A stretch of 64,000 nt of DNA, taken from assembly GCA_051294375.1 (NCBI GenBank), contig CM119267.1, positions 24,625,783 through 24,689,782 of the forward strand, in the 5' to 3' direction. The notes under the pieces were generated by a model. That model did not search any database. It had not been told where the DNA came from and saw only the letters and a program-made list of their open reading frames with translations. The first letter of the stretch is position 1. Every line of letters starts with the position of its first letter. The translations under genes and the position numbers were made by a program. The stretch is from Paraspadella gotoi (lineage: Eukaryota; Chaetognatha). This document shows, piece after piece, positions 23,577-35,787 of the stretch.

Positions 23577-23814
23577 GAGAATCCACTTCCCTCAAGTCAC
23601 GTTCCAAGATGGCTGCCAACTTTGAACGAAACCTTTTCTCTATTTTCTTTTTTTATTTTATTTTTATTTTCTTTCATTTATTTTTTTTATTTCTTCCATT
23701 TGATCAATTCCAGAAAAAAGTTCAACACTTAAGAAATACCACGAAATTTTTTTTTTTTAAATATATATTATATAAGTTTTGATATCATATAAAGAAAGAA
23801 AAAAAATATGCTCA

Positions 23815-24230
23815 AAATCGATCGGGGAAAAACAGAAGCGAAGAAAAACAGAAAAACAGAAGCGGAGCGAGAAAATAGGGAAAAACAGAAGCGAAGCAAA
23901 ACAGAAAAACAGAAGCGGAGCAGGAAAATAGGGGAAAACAGGAGCAAAGAAAAACAGAAGCGGAGCGAGAAAATAGGGAAAAAAGAAGCAAAGAAAAACA
24001 GAAAAACAGAAGCGGAGCGTAAAATACAGAAAAACAGAAGCGAAGAAAAACAGAAGCGGAGCGGGAAAATAGGGAAAAACAGAAGCAAGGAAAAACAGAA
24101 AAACAGAAGCGGAGCGAGAAAATAGGGAAAAACAGAAGCAAAGAAAACAGAAAAACAGAAGCGGAGCGAGAAAATAGGGAAAAACAGAAGCGAAGAAAAC
24201 AGAAAAACAGAAGCGGAGCGAGAAAATAAG
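23815..24230 (+). repeat. Minisatellite, 50-55 bp unit, about 7 copies
   Basis: Unit built on aaaacagaagcggagcgaga, aaatagggaaaaacagaagc and gaagaaaaacag. Reads as Lys/Arg/Glu or Phe/Ser-rich ORFs that are not genes. Confidence 0.9.
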
Positions 24231-24889
24231 TTTTTTTTCTTCTTTTTTTTTATCTGTGGTTTTTTTTGTTATTTTTGTTTTTTTAGGTCAGGAGTCAGAC
24301 ATTTGGCAATCGCTCTATTGACGTTGGTATTGGGCCAATATTATCTTCGCAATTTTGGTTCTTTTTTTAATGTTTGACCATGTTAAGTTTATTTGTTTTC
24401 TACAATTTACATCAAGAAAATTTGTTTAGTACTTTCTTACTTGATTTGTTTATGAAATATTTCAAAACAACATTATTTTCTCCTTTTTCATTTGTATTTT
24501 GTTTTAAAAAATGTTCAATTAATTTTTTTCTACTTTTTCACTGAGTCGCTTCTTTCGACTCAGGAAAAAAAAATTTGCGTAAACAATCGAAGTTAAAAAT
24601 GATATATGAAACATAACACGAACGTAAGCAATACCATGTAATTTATAGATACCGTGGAGTAACATCAAATTCTATACATATAGTAACATACATAAGAAAA
24701 AAATTATCTTAAGCAAGACCCTCCTTGTCATTGAAAATACAAATTTTTCTAATAAGTTTTTTTTAACATAGTGAGCAAATAACAGATAAATGATTATTGA
24801 TTTCGTCGATAATTATAGGCCGAGGTAACAGGAGGCGAAAAAGGATTATGTTTAAAATGCAATTTAATATTAACCTTAGCTTTCCCAGG
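24231..24889. other. AT-rich intergenic DNA, nothing seen
   Basis: T-rich and A-rich sequence with no exon island, leading up to the tRNA gene. Confidence 0.5.
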
Positions 24890-24961
24890 AGCAGCGTGGC
24901 GCAGTGGAAGCGTGCTGGGCCCATAACCCAGAGGTCGATGGATCGAAACCATCCGCTGCTA
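24890..24961 (+). tRNA. tRNA-iMet-CAT: Initiator tRNA-Met (CAT)
   Basis: 72 bp cloverleaf. Acceptor stem AGCAGCG/CGCTGCT closes perfectly, with discriminator A. The anticodon stem CTGGG/CCCAG encloses CCCATAA, giving anticodon CAT. The three G-C pairs of that stem and the T-loop ATCGAAA (A54, A60) are the marks of eukaryotic initiator tRNA. Compared with the vertebrate gene, the acceptor stem carries a compensated pair change. The A box (gtggcgcagtgg) and B box (ggatcgaaacc) are intact, no intron is present, and a ten-T terminator follows at once. All this argues for a working gene. Confidence 0.96.
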
Positions 24962-24962
24962 T

Positions 24963-24972
24963 TTTTTTTTTT
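24963..24972 (+). terminator. RNA polymerase III T-run terminator
   Basis: Ten consecutive T directly after the tRNA-iMet gene. Confidence 0.85.
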
Positions 24973-25549
24973 ACATCTTGCAGTTGCCTGGCTTTTGTGA
25001 TTGTATACCAAAAAGTTGCGCCCTGAACTTTTACTCTACAATTAAACACTTGTTAGCGGATTTTAACAATTTTTAACATATTAATTCCATCGGAGACATT
25101 CCGCCTGGTGAACAATTCTTGTGAATTAGTGCAAAGGAAAAAAATAAAAATAATGGGAGCGTCAAAAATTCGTTAAAAATGTATTAAAATATTATGATTA
25201 CATGATTAGAGTTAAAATTATGTTAAGTGATTAGAAAACAAAAATAGTGTCGACGAATTTATTATCTAAGGAATCGGAACTTATCCAACCCCCCCACTCA
25301 ACTGTTTGTACGTATATTTTGAATTTTCAATAAATGACTTCCTAACAATAATGATGGCTATTAACTTTAAAAAAAAAAACTAGGGCAGAAAGTAATTTTT
25401 AACCATGTGTAGTATAGATTTCCCAATGACGTTATTAAATATGAAATGAATAATAATTAAATCTAATAGTTGCGTGAAAAAGTATATTAAACTTTTATAT
25501 TCTTTTTAAAATTTAGTCTAATTTTTTCAACCAATATAAAAGTATTCAT

Positions 25550-25632
25550 TCATTCAATAAATAAGCTATCTACCCCCATCTACAGGCTTTGGTGGTTTAA
25601 GGCCTCCATCACTCTTACAAGATAATATAATA
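25550..25632 (-). repeat. Repeat family A, truncated minus-strand copy
   Basis: Reverse orientation core: aataaataagctatct, caggctttggtggtttaagg, cctccatcactcttacaaga. It lies just downstream of the stop codon of the 25.7 kb minus-strand gene. Confidence 0.75.
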
Positions 25633-25696
25633 TGTAATCTAGTAATATTTTAAAACAATTAATCTTGTAATATCCATATATCATTTCCTCTCACAG

Positions 25697-27416
25697 TCAC
25701 AGCCCGAAATCCATGAGTACGTAATACAGTAGGAACGTTTGAAAGGCGAGCGACGCCGTCAAAAAGACGCACAGTAGAATCTGCATGGTCGTTGTCGTTC
25801 TCGTCATCCTCAGACCCAACGCCGTCGCGGTGGGCGTGTCCAAAAACGGCGCCGCCGACGCCAAAACGGCGCCGCTAGAGGTCAACACCGACGCCGCTCG
25901 ACGAAAGACTTCGGAAGGCGGAGCGATGGCGGGACTCGGCTCGGCGATGTCGGCGGGAGTGGCGGCAGGAGTTGTAGCAGCAGCAGCGGAGGCAGCAGCG
26001 TCGGAGATGTCGATAGGAGAAGAAGGAGAACAAAGATTCTTGAGCGGCAGGGATGTCGGCGGCTGCGGCGGCTTCGTAGACGGCTGCTGCGGAGGCGACT
26101 GCTGCTGTTGCGGAGGCGACGACCCGCCCATTTCTTCGATCAGAAGTTAAGAAGAAGAACAACAACAACGAAATTAAAATCGTTTTTGTTTTGTGTGTGT
26201 GTGTTTACAAGGAAAAGGAAAACCAAGTGATTTTCAGTGGCGGAGAGGGCCAAAGGCGAAGAGGGCCAGAGGCGAAGAGATCCAATGGCGGAGAGGGCCA
26301 AAGGCGAAGAGGGTGAAGGGCGAAGAGCCAGAAGATTTAAAAGGCGAAAAGACGAACGAGAATCAGCGACGATTTCGTTTTTGACAAAAGAAACGTTTGT
26401 CGTCGAAGTCAAATTATGAGTTTGTTTTTTTGGTTTTTTTTTGTCTTTTTTATTCTCTGACAAAAAAACAATGAAATTAAAAATAGCTTAAAGGATAAAA
26501 CAGGTACAGTAAAACTTATACTGTCTTTTTTATCGCTGTTTCTCCGATTTTACTAATTACCATTCGCTCTTTTCGTCTCTGCCATTTGCTTTACCATCTG
26601 CCGTGTAAAAGATGCCGCCTCCTCTCTTTAACTTCGCAATCTGAAAATGTTTTTCTTTCAATTTTTTTTTGCGACGTTTGGCGGGGTCCTTTTTTTGCCA
26701 CTTTGGGAAAGAAGAAAGGATAAGGGAAAAGAAAAGAAAGAGAGAAAAGAAAAGAAAGGGAGGAAAGAAAAGAAAGGAGGAAATTAGAAAAAGAATAGGA
26801 AAGGATAAAAAATAAGAAAAAAAGTAGGTAAAGAAATGAAAAAGTAAATGAAAGCAAAAGACAAGGATAAAATGAGAAAACAATAGCAAAGCTTTTTTTT
26901 TTTTTGTTTTTGTTTTTTTTTTTAATTTCAGAGAAAGTTTGATTTTTTTAATCTCAAAAACGGAAAAAAATGAAAAGAAAAGAAACAAGAAATTCGCCCG
27001 AGTGCATAGAAATGGCGGTTTTCAGGTTCTTTTTAGTTTTTAGTTTAAATTTTAAAAAATTACAGCATGATTTTTATCGTTTGTTACTTTTCGTGACGGT
27101 ATATCTATGCAAAAAGACAGAGACAAGACAAAATGCAGAGACAAGAGGCTAGACAGATATACGGACGACATTATGAAAAATGCTGCTAAAGGAGTATCGA
27201 AAGGTATCTTAGCATAGACTCTTATAAGATTCTTTGGTCGAGACCGAAATAAATGTAAAATGAGAATCGTCCCCTTGGTCAGCGAGTTCTTGAGAACCAA
27301 TGATATTCGTCCATCTGCCCGACCTGGTCTGCAATCCGCCAATGGAATTCGCGCCAAATAAGGAAATTCGCCCATGGAATCGAAATAGGGACATGGGAGG
27401 CCGATGGCGTCTTCGT

Positions 27417-27490
<74 letters not shown>

Positions 27491-28925
27491 TGAAACCCTG
27501 AAATAAAAACGGTTCCGGAATCTCGTAACGCTTTTCCCAAGGATACACTGTTACACGAAGGAGTCTGTTGTTGGATTCTTAAGGGTTAACAGATGCAAGG
27601 AATAAAAATGAGGGAAAAAAAGGAAAAATAAAAGAGAATTTGAATATCGTGTCGATTCAACTGGAAACTTAAAGATTTGTGTTTAATGATAAGTATGATA
27701 ATGTTACTTTTTATTGCTTTCAGTTTCAATACTTACTGAAAGTTTGCACTCCTTACGAAACAGAATATTTAATTGTCCTAATTGAAGGAACAATTACATA
27801 GCTATAATCGATAATAGCTATAAATTTCCTTTTTAGCGTTATCAGGGTCAAAATTATTCGATTGGTACTATTTTTTCAGAAGCGTCCGACTCTAATATTT
27901 TAACAAATCTCTAACATAATCTCTAACCATAATCCTTAGCTCTAACCTAACCTTAACCTAACCTAACCCTTAGCTCTAACCTAACCTAATCGTAATCCCT
28001 AACCTTATCTCTTATCCCCTAATTGAACTTTTTAACTTAATTCTAAATTTAAGCAGGAATCAGAAAACAACAACAACAACAACAAAACGACGCGAACTTT
28101 GCAAAGTCTCAAGGTTGAATTTCTTGCGATTTTAAATTCGACCTTTAAATTCTTAAATTCTAATCATTGAATACGAATTTTTTTTAAAAATTCGGAAACT
28201 GAGTTCGATTTTGCGTTGAGAATCTGGAATGGAAATAAATCAGTGGCGTTAAAGATAACTCTTTGACGAAGAAGTAAAATCTGAGCAGTTAATAATAAAT
28301 CTAAGCAGTTAATAATAAATCTGAGCAGTTAATAATAAATCTAAGCAGTTAATAATAAATCTAAGCAGTTAATAATAAATCTGAGCAGTTTCAAATAAAT
28401 CTCTAAAGCTACCGATGAATCGGAGGCGATAAAGTTAAATCTGTAAAAAAAAATCTGTAGCGCTACAAGTGAATCTCTGGTTCTATTTACAAATAAATCT
28501 ATGGGGCTGAAGCTAAATCTTTGACGCTCAAATTTAATCTATGGCGAAACAAATAAATTAGAGGCGATGAATATATACATGTGGCGCTACAAATAAATCT
28601 GTGGAGCTTCGAATAAATCAGTGAGGTAGAACATAAATCTTTGTTATTAAAAATAAATTTATTTATTTTTTTTGGGGGGGGGGGAAATTAGAGAAAGGCC
28701 GAGAAGATTTTTCTCTGACTCTGACCATGATTTTTTCTGGGCGTTTTAATTTTTTGGCGGAGGCAAGGACAACGACGACGACGACGACGATGACGACAAC
28801 GACGACGACAACGACGAAAACGACGCTTAGACGGACAACAAGTTGTGGATGTGTTGACCTCGTAGTGACCTTTCGGTGGAGAAATTCTTGGCGTTCTTTT
28901 ATTAGATCATGAGAGTAGCACTGAT

Positions 28926-28991
<66 letters not shown>

Positions 28992-29343
28992 TTTCTTCCA
29001 AAGAATGAAATGTTTTCAGGAGAACATCGGCATCCTTTCACTATGACAGTCGGTCTAAGAGACCGTCTGTCCGTTTTTAAATCCCCCGATCAAATTCGGT
29101 CGGTCAGTCTCTCAGTCCGTCTGTAAGTTTTTAAGTCCGTTGATCAGTAAGTCTAAGAAAGGTTTTCGGTTCGTCGTTTTCTCTCCGTTTTAAAATTGTT
29201 TTTTTATAGTCAAACGTCCTAGTTTAAATTATATTTTCGGTTTTATTTAAGATATTTAAAACAATTTATATTAACATGCAGAAGTTTGTCTCACCTTCGT
29301 CGCGGGCATCTTTTTCCCACGCGGCGTCGCCAGTCGCGTTGTC
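25697..29343 (-). CDS. Unrecognised multi-exon gene with C-terminal membrane anchor
   Basis: The firmest part is the last exon, about 26134-25697. It has a Gln/Pro-rich stretch, an Ala/Pro/Ser-rich middle, then a hydrophobic segment near the end (ILLCVFLTASLAFQTFLLYY) and a short tail MDFGL, which suggests a tail-anchored membrane protein. Upstream on the same strand an exon 26643-26590 (IAKLKRGGGIFYTAD, acceptor ttttcag, donor GTAAAG) joins in phase 1. Exons 29343-29295 (DNATGDAAWEKDARDE) and from 27410 (DAIGLPCPYFDSMGEFPYLA, directly after a long CT tract) also join each other in phase. The link from 27.2 to 26.6 kb is not resolved, so this may be two genes. No family is recognised. If the ATG at 26131 is the true start, the product is 144 residues. 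Confidence 0.45.
26236..26335 (+). repeat. Short direct repeats, ggcggagagggccaaaggcg
   Basis: Three imperfect copies of a 25-40 bp purine-rich unit in the presumed intron before the last exon of the membrane-anchor gene. Confidence 0.75.
27420..27485 (-). repeat. (CT)n tract before an exon acceptor
   Basis: (GA)n on the plus strand. Read on the minus strand, it is a 60 bp CT tract followed within 10 bp by the first AG, where the exon from 27410 begins. Confidence 0.7.
27900..28020 (+). repeat. Degenerate telomere-like words (CTAACC)
   Basis: Runs of cctaaccttaacctaaccta. Similar decayed TTAGGG/CCCTAA blocks occur at 4500-4680, 9720-9840, 21020-21075, 38958-39360, 55380-55510 and 62890-63030. 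Confidence 0.6.
28266..28395 (+). repeat. 20 bp tandem repeat x6
   Basis: Unit aataaatctaagcagttaat with an a/g variant, followed to 28640 by looser echoes of aataaatct. Confidence 0.9.
28862..28988 (-). CDS. Possible short exon after a (CT)n tract
   Basis: Minus strand: a 60 bp CT tract (28929-28988 on plus as GA), then tttctatcag and a frame CYSHDLIKERQEFLHRK ending at a GTCACT donor. The phase does not fit the 29343 exon. Composition is protein-like but the piece is too short to be sure. Confidence 0.25.
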
Positions 29344-29453
29344 CTTAAAAAAAATAAACAAACAGAAATTTAAAAAAAAGAGCATCGAACAATAAAATAT
29401 TCCATGAACGAAAGTCGTAAAACAGATCATTCAAAAATTACGAGGAAGTCTCT

Positions 29454-29502
<49 letters not shown>

Positions 29503-29629
29503 GCTCTCCTCTCTCTCTCTCTTCTTCGCTCTCTCTCTCTTCTCTCTCTCTCTCTCTCTCTCGCTCTCTTTTATACTCATACCTTTTTTTATAGAATCCT
29601 CTTTTCCTACCCACGACGAAAACGAGACA

Positions 29630-29880
29630 ACGTCGTCGTCTTCGTCGTCGTCGTCGTCGTCGTCGTCGTCTTCGTCGTCGTCGTCGTCGTCGTCGTTCGC
29701 TCGTTCTCTATTTATTTACTGTTTTATTCTCTCGGTTCATTTTATTTTCTTTACATCCAAAGTGGGCGTGACGCCGTTTCCGTCGAAACAGCGCCGCGAT
29801 TACACCGGCGTCGTTTTTTTAATGTCAAGGGATGAAATTTCAGGCGTTGTTATCTTCGCCGACGGCGGCGCTGTTTTATC
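29630..29880 (+). other. (GTC)n tract and a possible coding island
   Basis: A (GTC)n microsatellite (29630-29700) is followed by an island open on plus (VGVTPFPSKQRRDYTGVVFL, then FADGGAVLSSWLL and stop near 29887). The minus strand is also open across the same DNA (AKITTPEISSLDIKKTTPV). Neither has a clear partner exon. Confidence 0.25.
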
Positions 29881-30119
29881 GAGTTGGTTATTATAATGGC
29901 CGCCATTTGAGATTATACTGAAAGAAAAAATATATGGCATAAGCTTTCGCAATAATTAAATAACTGTGGAGGAAATAGTTTATCGTATAGTAAAGTTGAT
30001 ATTCTACTCTTTTCTATTATTTTTTGTTTACATTCAAGTTAATTCATTCCTAATTTACCCCGTTTTTAATTACAGAGAAAAACCATTTACAGCCAAAGAA
30101 GATCGTTCGTGCCACCTGG

Positions 30120-30655
30120 AGACTCGCTCCTCAATCGACATTTAATTTACATCCTGGGAGGTGGATCCTTACATCCGGGGAGCGTTCTCCCTTTATCTGA
30201 GACTTTGGGTCTCTATGTAAATGAGATTTTGATCCTCTAATCCGGGTATTTTGATCCCAAAATCCGGGGATGCCGATCCCATCAATGTTGATCCCAACTC
30301 CAAGTGAGGATCCCTACATCTTGGTTATTTTCCCCGGCTCCCCAGTCCCCCCCAGTCCCCAGTCCCCACATCACCGATCCCTAAATCAAAAGATTTAGAT
30401 CCTCACATTTGTTAAGGTTGATCCCTATTTAGAAAATATGGTACATTGGAGAATTTGGACTTTTACATCTGACCCGTGCATACAGGTTGGCGGATCCCTT
30501 CATCTCAAAAAAAAGAGAGATCCATACATCTGGGGATGTTCATCTCTACATAGGGGGATGTTAAAACCTACATCTGGGGAAGTTGATCCGTATGTCTGTG
30601 GATGATGGGCCATACATCTGGGGAAGTAGATCCGTACATCAGAGGATGAAAAGGT
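30120..30655 (+). repeat. Degenerate minisatellite, tacatctggggatgttgatc
   Basis: About fifteen loose repeats of a 24-28 bp unit containing gatcc, tacatc and gggga over about 530 bp. No ORF of note. Confidence 0.7.
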
Positions 30656-31138
30656 TAACAGAATCCCAGAAAACGATTTCTTCAAAAATCGAAATCTTCT
30701 TCAATACAAACATGAGAGAGAAAACGGGGGGGGCAGGGGGGAGTAAAGTCAGTTTATAACCGAAGAGAGAAACAAAACGGTTCTGACTGTACCCGGCGGA
30801 CGAATCAAGGAAAAAACACGCGAATGAGATTTGATTAAAATCGGAGAAAAAAAGACTCATTAGGACTGAGAGAGAGAGAGAGAGAGAGACGGGAAGAGCA
30901 AGCAGCAGATGTAGAGAGAGAGAGAGACGAGAGAGAAGAGAGAGAGAGCAGAGAGAAGGAGAGAGAGAGAGAAATGGATCTGCCGAGCGAACAACCACGG
31001 AGATGGTCTGTTGGGGCGTAACGCTGAGCGTTTCAGAGCGTCGTGTGTCACGCTTTGGCTAGAGTAGGTTGGCGTGGCAAACGAGCGGCGTGTCTTGTTC
31101 GGTTAAAAACCCAGAACCGTGATTGTGATGACTCATTA

Positions 31139-31212
31139 AATGACCGATTAGAATCTGTCGGCCGGATTAAATTCTGTCGGCCGGATTAAAATATGTCGGC
31201 CGGATTAACAAA
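31139..31212 (+). repeat. 20 bp tandem repeat x3
   Basis: Three copies of ctgtcggccggattaaa. Confidence 0.9.
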
Positions 31213-31562
31213 CGCGAAAAAAAATGAGTGAAAAGCGAAAATTGAAAAGTCGAATTTAGTTGTGAAAATTAGTGAGACGCTAGTCACGTGATGGGTCTCG
31301 ATCCGGAGAAAGATAATAAACTTGTAGATCAGTTCGAGTTATCATAATATGTTTATTCTTAAGTTCACATATATTTCGAAGAAAATATCTCAGCTTTGAA
31401 TTAAAATTCGTAGCGAAAAGGATGAAGACGTGGACGTTAAAATGTATAAATGAATAAATCAAATAAATAAATAAAATTGAACTAATACCTACTAACTACT
31501 GAAGCCTCAGCCTTCTTCTCTTCCCTATTTCTTTCATTCTCAGCTTTTTTTTTACGTTTTAA

Positions 31563-31905
31563 GTTGCTCCGCGAGTACTCGCGGAGCAACTCTGTAAGTC
31601 ACTTTTCGGTCGGTCTGTCGGTCGGTCGGTATATCCCACTTACTTTAAAAATGCATATAATTTTCCTATAGTTGGTTGCTCTTTTGTTAAGACAGAAAAA
31701 ACCTCAAATCTAAGGGACTGCAAGCGCCGCCTTCAGGAAATCCTAAAACTAAAATAGAATAAAAGGCAGAATTTTGATGCGGTGCATGTCATAAATACAC
31801 GAGCTGAGAAAGTTATTTTAGTCATATCGTCATGTTATGTCACTTCATATCATGTCATGTCACGTCATGTCACGAGAAATACACGTGATAAGGCAGTCGC
31901 TGCGG
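31563..31905 (+). repeat. Repeat family C with a perfect 28 bp palindrome at its head
   Basis: It starts with a palindrome whose left arm is gttgctccgcgagt, then actctgtaagtcacttttcg and a ggtcggtc microsatellite. The body has ggttgctcttttgtt, gcgccgccttcaggaaatcc, taaaactaaaatagaataaa and tacacgtgataag, and ends near ctgcggcgca. The last bases (gcggcgca) nearly mirror the first (gttgctccgc), which suggests short inverted ends. Other copies: 43415-43715, 54085-54370, 61650-61945, and a diverged one near 45750-46080. Non-autonomous DNA element is my reading. Confidence 0.65.
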
Positions 31906-32564
31906 CGCAGTGTTCACTCAATTTTTAATCATTTTCCGGCCCTTTTCCCACCATTTTTTCCTACCCTTTTCCTACCCTTTTCCCACCATTTTTTCCTACC
32001 CTTTTCCATCCCTTTTCCTACCCTTTTTCTTCCATTTTCCTATCAATTTTTCATCGTTTAATCTCATTTTTCCTCCCGTTTTCTACCCTTTTACTACCCT
32101 TTTAGAAACCTTTTCTATCCATTTTCCCATCGTTTTCCTACCTTTTTCCTACATTTTCCCACCACAAAAAGAAAATTACAAAGTCTCTACGTTCGTCCTT
32201 CATGGAAACGCCAGAGTCTCCCGCGAGACAGAAGCAAAGATGGAACAAGAAACGACGACGAAACAGAAAACAGAAAACAAAACAAAAAAACAGAAAACGA
32301 ACAACGATCGATTAAAAAAATTATGTTAATTAACGACAGGAGAAAAAAATATCGAGAGTCAAACAAGAAGTTTAATAAAATAAACTGGAAAAAAAATGGC
32401 GAATGTTTTTCTAGAAAATCCAAGTTTTTTTGTTTCTCTTTCTTTATTTCCTTTTTTTTTTTTAGTTTTTGGATCATGTGTCCAGTTTTGGGATCCGAGA
32501 TTCTCAACTCGAGTTCCTCAGTTCCACACTTGAATTCGGGACGATTTCGAAGGGAAGGGGGGAA

Positions 32565-33410
32565 GTGAACGAAGACGACGACGACGAAGACAATCGACGA
32601 GACGACGACGACGACGACGACAAGACGACGACGACGACGACGACGACGACGTGACGAAGACGACGACGACGACGAGACGACGACGACGGAAGACGACAGA
32701 CGACGAACGACGAAGACGACGATGAAGACGACGACGAAGACGGACGCCGAAAGACGAAGACGACGACGAAGCACGACGACGAAGACGACGAGACGAAGAC
32801 GCACGCAGAGAACGACGAGCACGACGAAGACGACGACGACGACGACGACGAAGACGACGACGACGCAGAAGACGACGACGAAGACGACGGAATGACGACA
32901 AGACGAAGACGACGATGAAGACGACACGAAGACGCACCGAAGCACAGAAAGACGACGACGAAGACGACGACGACGAAGACGACGAAGACGAAGACGAGAC
33001 GACGATGAAGACGACGACGAAGACGAACGGAAAAGACGAAGACGAAGACGACGATGAAGACGACGACGAAGACGAGACAAACGAAGACGACGAGACGCAA
33101 GACGACGACGAAGACGACGACGAAGACGACGACGACGATGACGAAGACGACGAAGAAGAAAGACGACGAACGAGACGACGACGAAGAAGACGACGACGAA
33201 GCACGACGACGACGGAGATGACGACGACGAAGACGACGAAGACCAAGACGAGACGACGAAGACGACGACGACGACGACGACGAGAAGACCGACGCACGAC
33301 GACGAAGACGACGACGAAGACGAAGACGGACGACGATTGCGTGACGAACAACTTTTCGACACTTTACTGACATGACAACGACGATGACGAAGTTCGAAGA
33401 CGATGACGAT
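32565..33410 (+). repeat. (GAC)n-based microsatellite, about 850 bp
   Basis: Imperfect GAC/GAA triplets with frequent one-base slips. It reads as poly-Asp/Glu, poly-Thr or poly-Arg on plus and as Val/Ser/Arg on minus. Slips change the frame so often that no single long acidic ORF holds. A protein-like lead (FGIRDSQLEFLSSTLEFG, after an acceptor-like tgtccag at 32484-32490) runs into it, so a poly-acidic exon cannot be fully excluded. Confidence 0.85.
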
Positions 33411-34239
33411 GACTAAATTAGCGACGTACAACTTCGAAGTCAGTCGGTGAGGATGACAACGACGGTCAGGGTTTCGACAATGACGACGACGACGACGACG
33501 ACGACAACAGAAAGACGAAGAGGAAACAGCTTCCTTTTCGCTTTAATCGGATGACGAAATTTAATTAAAAAACAATTTCTTTGTTTTCTCACCTTTGGCT
33601 TTACTTTTTTTTTTCTTTTATTTCTAGGTTTTAACCATGAGACGGATAGATATCACGATAGTAAATTCATACCAATATCAGTCCAAGATTAGTTTTTCTT
33701 TCACTTATTTATTATAAATGAAAATTTTCACAAGCTGTTCGAGTTTTTTCTTTATTCGTCTATTATTCAACCAAAGATTTGGATACAAACGTGGATCTGA
33801 TTGTATATTGTATAATTTTATTTTATTTTACTTACATTTTATTTCACAGTTCCAGTGCAATGCGCTCGCGCTTCGTCTCTTAGCCCCTTCGTCGGGGTTT
33901 CTAGCCCTAGCGAGATAAGGTCACTTAAAAATGTTAATCAACTCGGAAAAATCCCCTGGAAACACTAATTGAGCTCCCGAGCTACACCGTCGGTCGATTT
34001 AGTTTGTTTGTATTTGTTAAAAAACTTGGAAACTGAAACTAAAACTGTGTTTTGTTTTTGTTTTTTCTTTGTTTTTGTTTTTTTTTCAAGCAAGAGAGAA
34101 AGAATTTGTCGTTAAAAGTAAAAACTTAAATAAATAATAAAGTCGATATTGATTTAATTCTTTCGTAATTTTAGCGCCAGAAATCAATTGTATTCTTTCT
34201 CGGATTTCCACAATCAACTAAGCAAATATATTTCGGTAA

Positions 34240-34450
34240 ATTGATATATGAAATTGGTACAACCAATATAAAAATTATCCATTCATTTAATAAATAAGCT
34301 ATCTTGTCCCTGACTTTGGACAGCTTTGGTGGTTTAAGGCCTCCATCACACTTACAAGATAATAACATAGCAGGTTTCTGCAAGCTTTCAATCAAGACTC
34401 TCTCACAGTCTTATTTATTCACTCCCAGTGAACCTGGCTTTCCTATCAAT
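34240..34450 (-). repeat. Repeat family A, minus-strand copy
   Basis: Full-length reverse copy: aaattggtacaaccaatata through aggcctccatcacacttaca to gaacctggctttcctatcaa. Confidence 0.85.
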
Positions 34451-34460
34451 GAAGTGGTAT

Positions 34461-35787
34461 AATATTTCAAAAGAATGTTTCAATTGTATGAAAAGACCAC
34501 TCCCTTATGTTGTTACTAGGAGAAAATTAATCAAATTTATCGTCATTTTTAAAGAGACAAAATCTGATTCTGGATTCAAGAATAACTTGATTCTAAGCTT
34601 CATAGAAATTTGGTTCTGAATTCAACAGATACGCGATTCCCAATTCCTTAGTTAAATCTGAATAGGATAGGAACTTAATTCAGAATCCGAAATAATTCGT
34701 TCTGAATTCGATCCTCAAACTCGATTTCTGATTGGTCAATCTCGCCCGTCTTGATTGGTCTTAATTGGCCAATCTCGCCCCTCTCCGCCAGGTTATTTAA
34801 TGAAACCGGTTAGGTTACAATTCTATCCAGTCAGACGGGACAAAGACAAGAAAGGAAGAAGAAGATAATTAAAGGAATAAATAATAAGGAGAAGAAGAGA
34901 GAAGAGGAAAGAGGATGATAGAAGAGAAGGGTTGCGGGAGTAAAGCAGAAGTCTTTAAGACATTTGTGAAAATTACAAAATCAATATCTTTCGTTTTATA
35001 ATGAAAATTCAAAATGACTTTGAAGCATTTTAATTTTTTGTACAAGAAGCTTTTCATTTCGAATTTTGTAACTATAAACAAGCGGTTTAAAACTATAAAA
35101 AAGTAATATTTTTTTAAAAGTAAAAATTTGTAGCAAAAGAAGTAGGAAATTCGAACTAAACAATCTATTAAACAATATTATTTTATAACGATAAATTAGT
35201 ACATACACCTTTTTTTCAGTAATTATTTCTACTTTTCATAAGTTTTAAAAATTATCCCAAGCAAAATTTATTAACAATTCAAATAAAGTTGCTATTATTT
35301 TTTTGTCAGTTTTCACTTGGTGGAGCCCATAGTCTTCAAACAAAAGTTGAATTTTTATTTTATGTAAATTTTCAGTGATGACCAAATACCTAATCTCGTT
35401 ATACGAAGCAGTAGTAAACTGACTACGACTTGACTGTTAGTTTTGAAGGGGTTTGACAGTTGTGGTTCATTAAATCTCTGGAATGCTGACGAATCTAATA
35501 TTGTATATTTGGAATGATGGATATACTTTGTATTGCTTTGAAGGAAAAGAAGTCAAAGCGTTAAAGAAATTTAAAAATAAAAATAAAGAAATATATATGA
35601 TTCATAAATGAAAAAAATTGAGTCACCGGCAACCTAAAATATATATTTTAAAGGGAATTAAACAAAAAAATACAACAATACAATACAATACAACAATATA
35701 GTAAAACAAAAAAAGAACTAATGAAAAACGACTCAAAAAAAAAAAAAAGAATTGTATTCAAATCCATACAGATCTCTCAGCCCTAAA
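34461..35787. other. AT-rich intergenic DNA upstream of fucosidase
   Basis: Contains a small set of ctgaattc/gattctg words (34560-34740), a gattggtc direct repeat near 34730-34780, and (caata)n at 35670-35700. No coding signal. The fucosidase promoter should lie in the last few hundred bases, but I see no convincing core element. Confidence 0.5.

Noticed and set aside
32202-32315. Short plus ORF METPESPARQKQRWNKK
   Set aside because: Protein-like but only about 36 codons, with no donor or partner exon. Not enough to call.
32187-33431. 414-residue Ser/Val/Arg ORF on minus
   Set aside because: Product of the GAC array. Composition changes with each slip and there is no coding signal outside the repeat.
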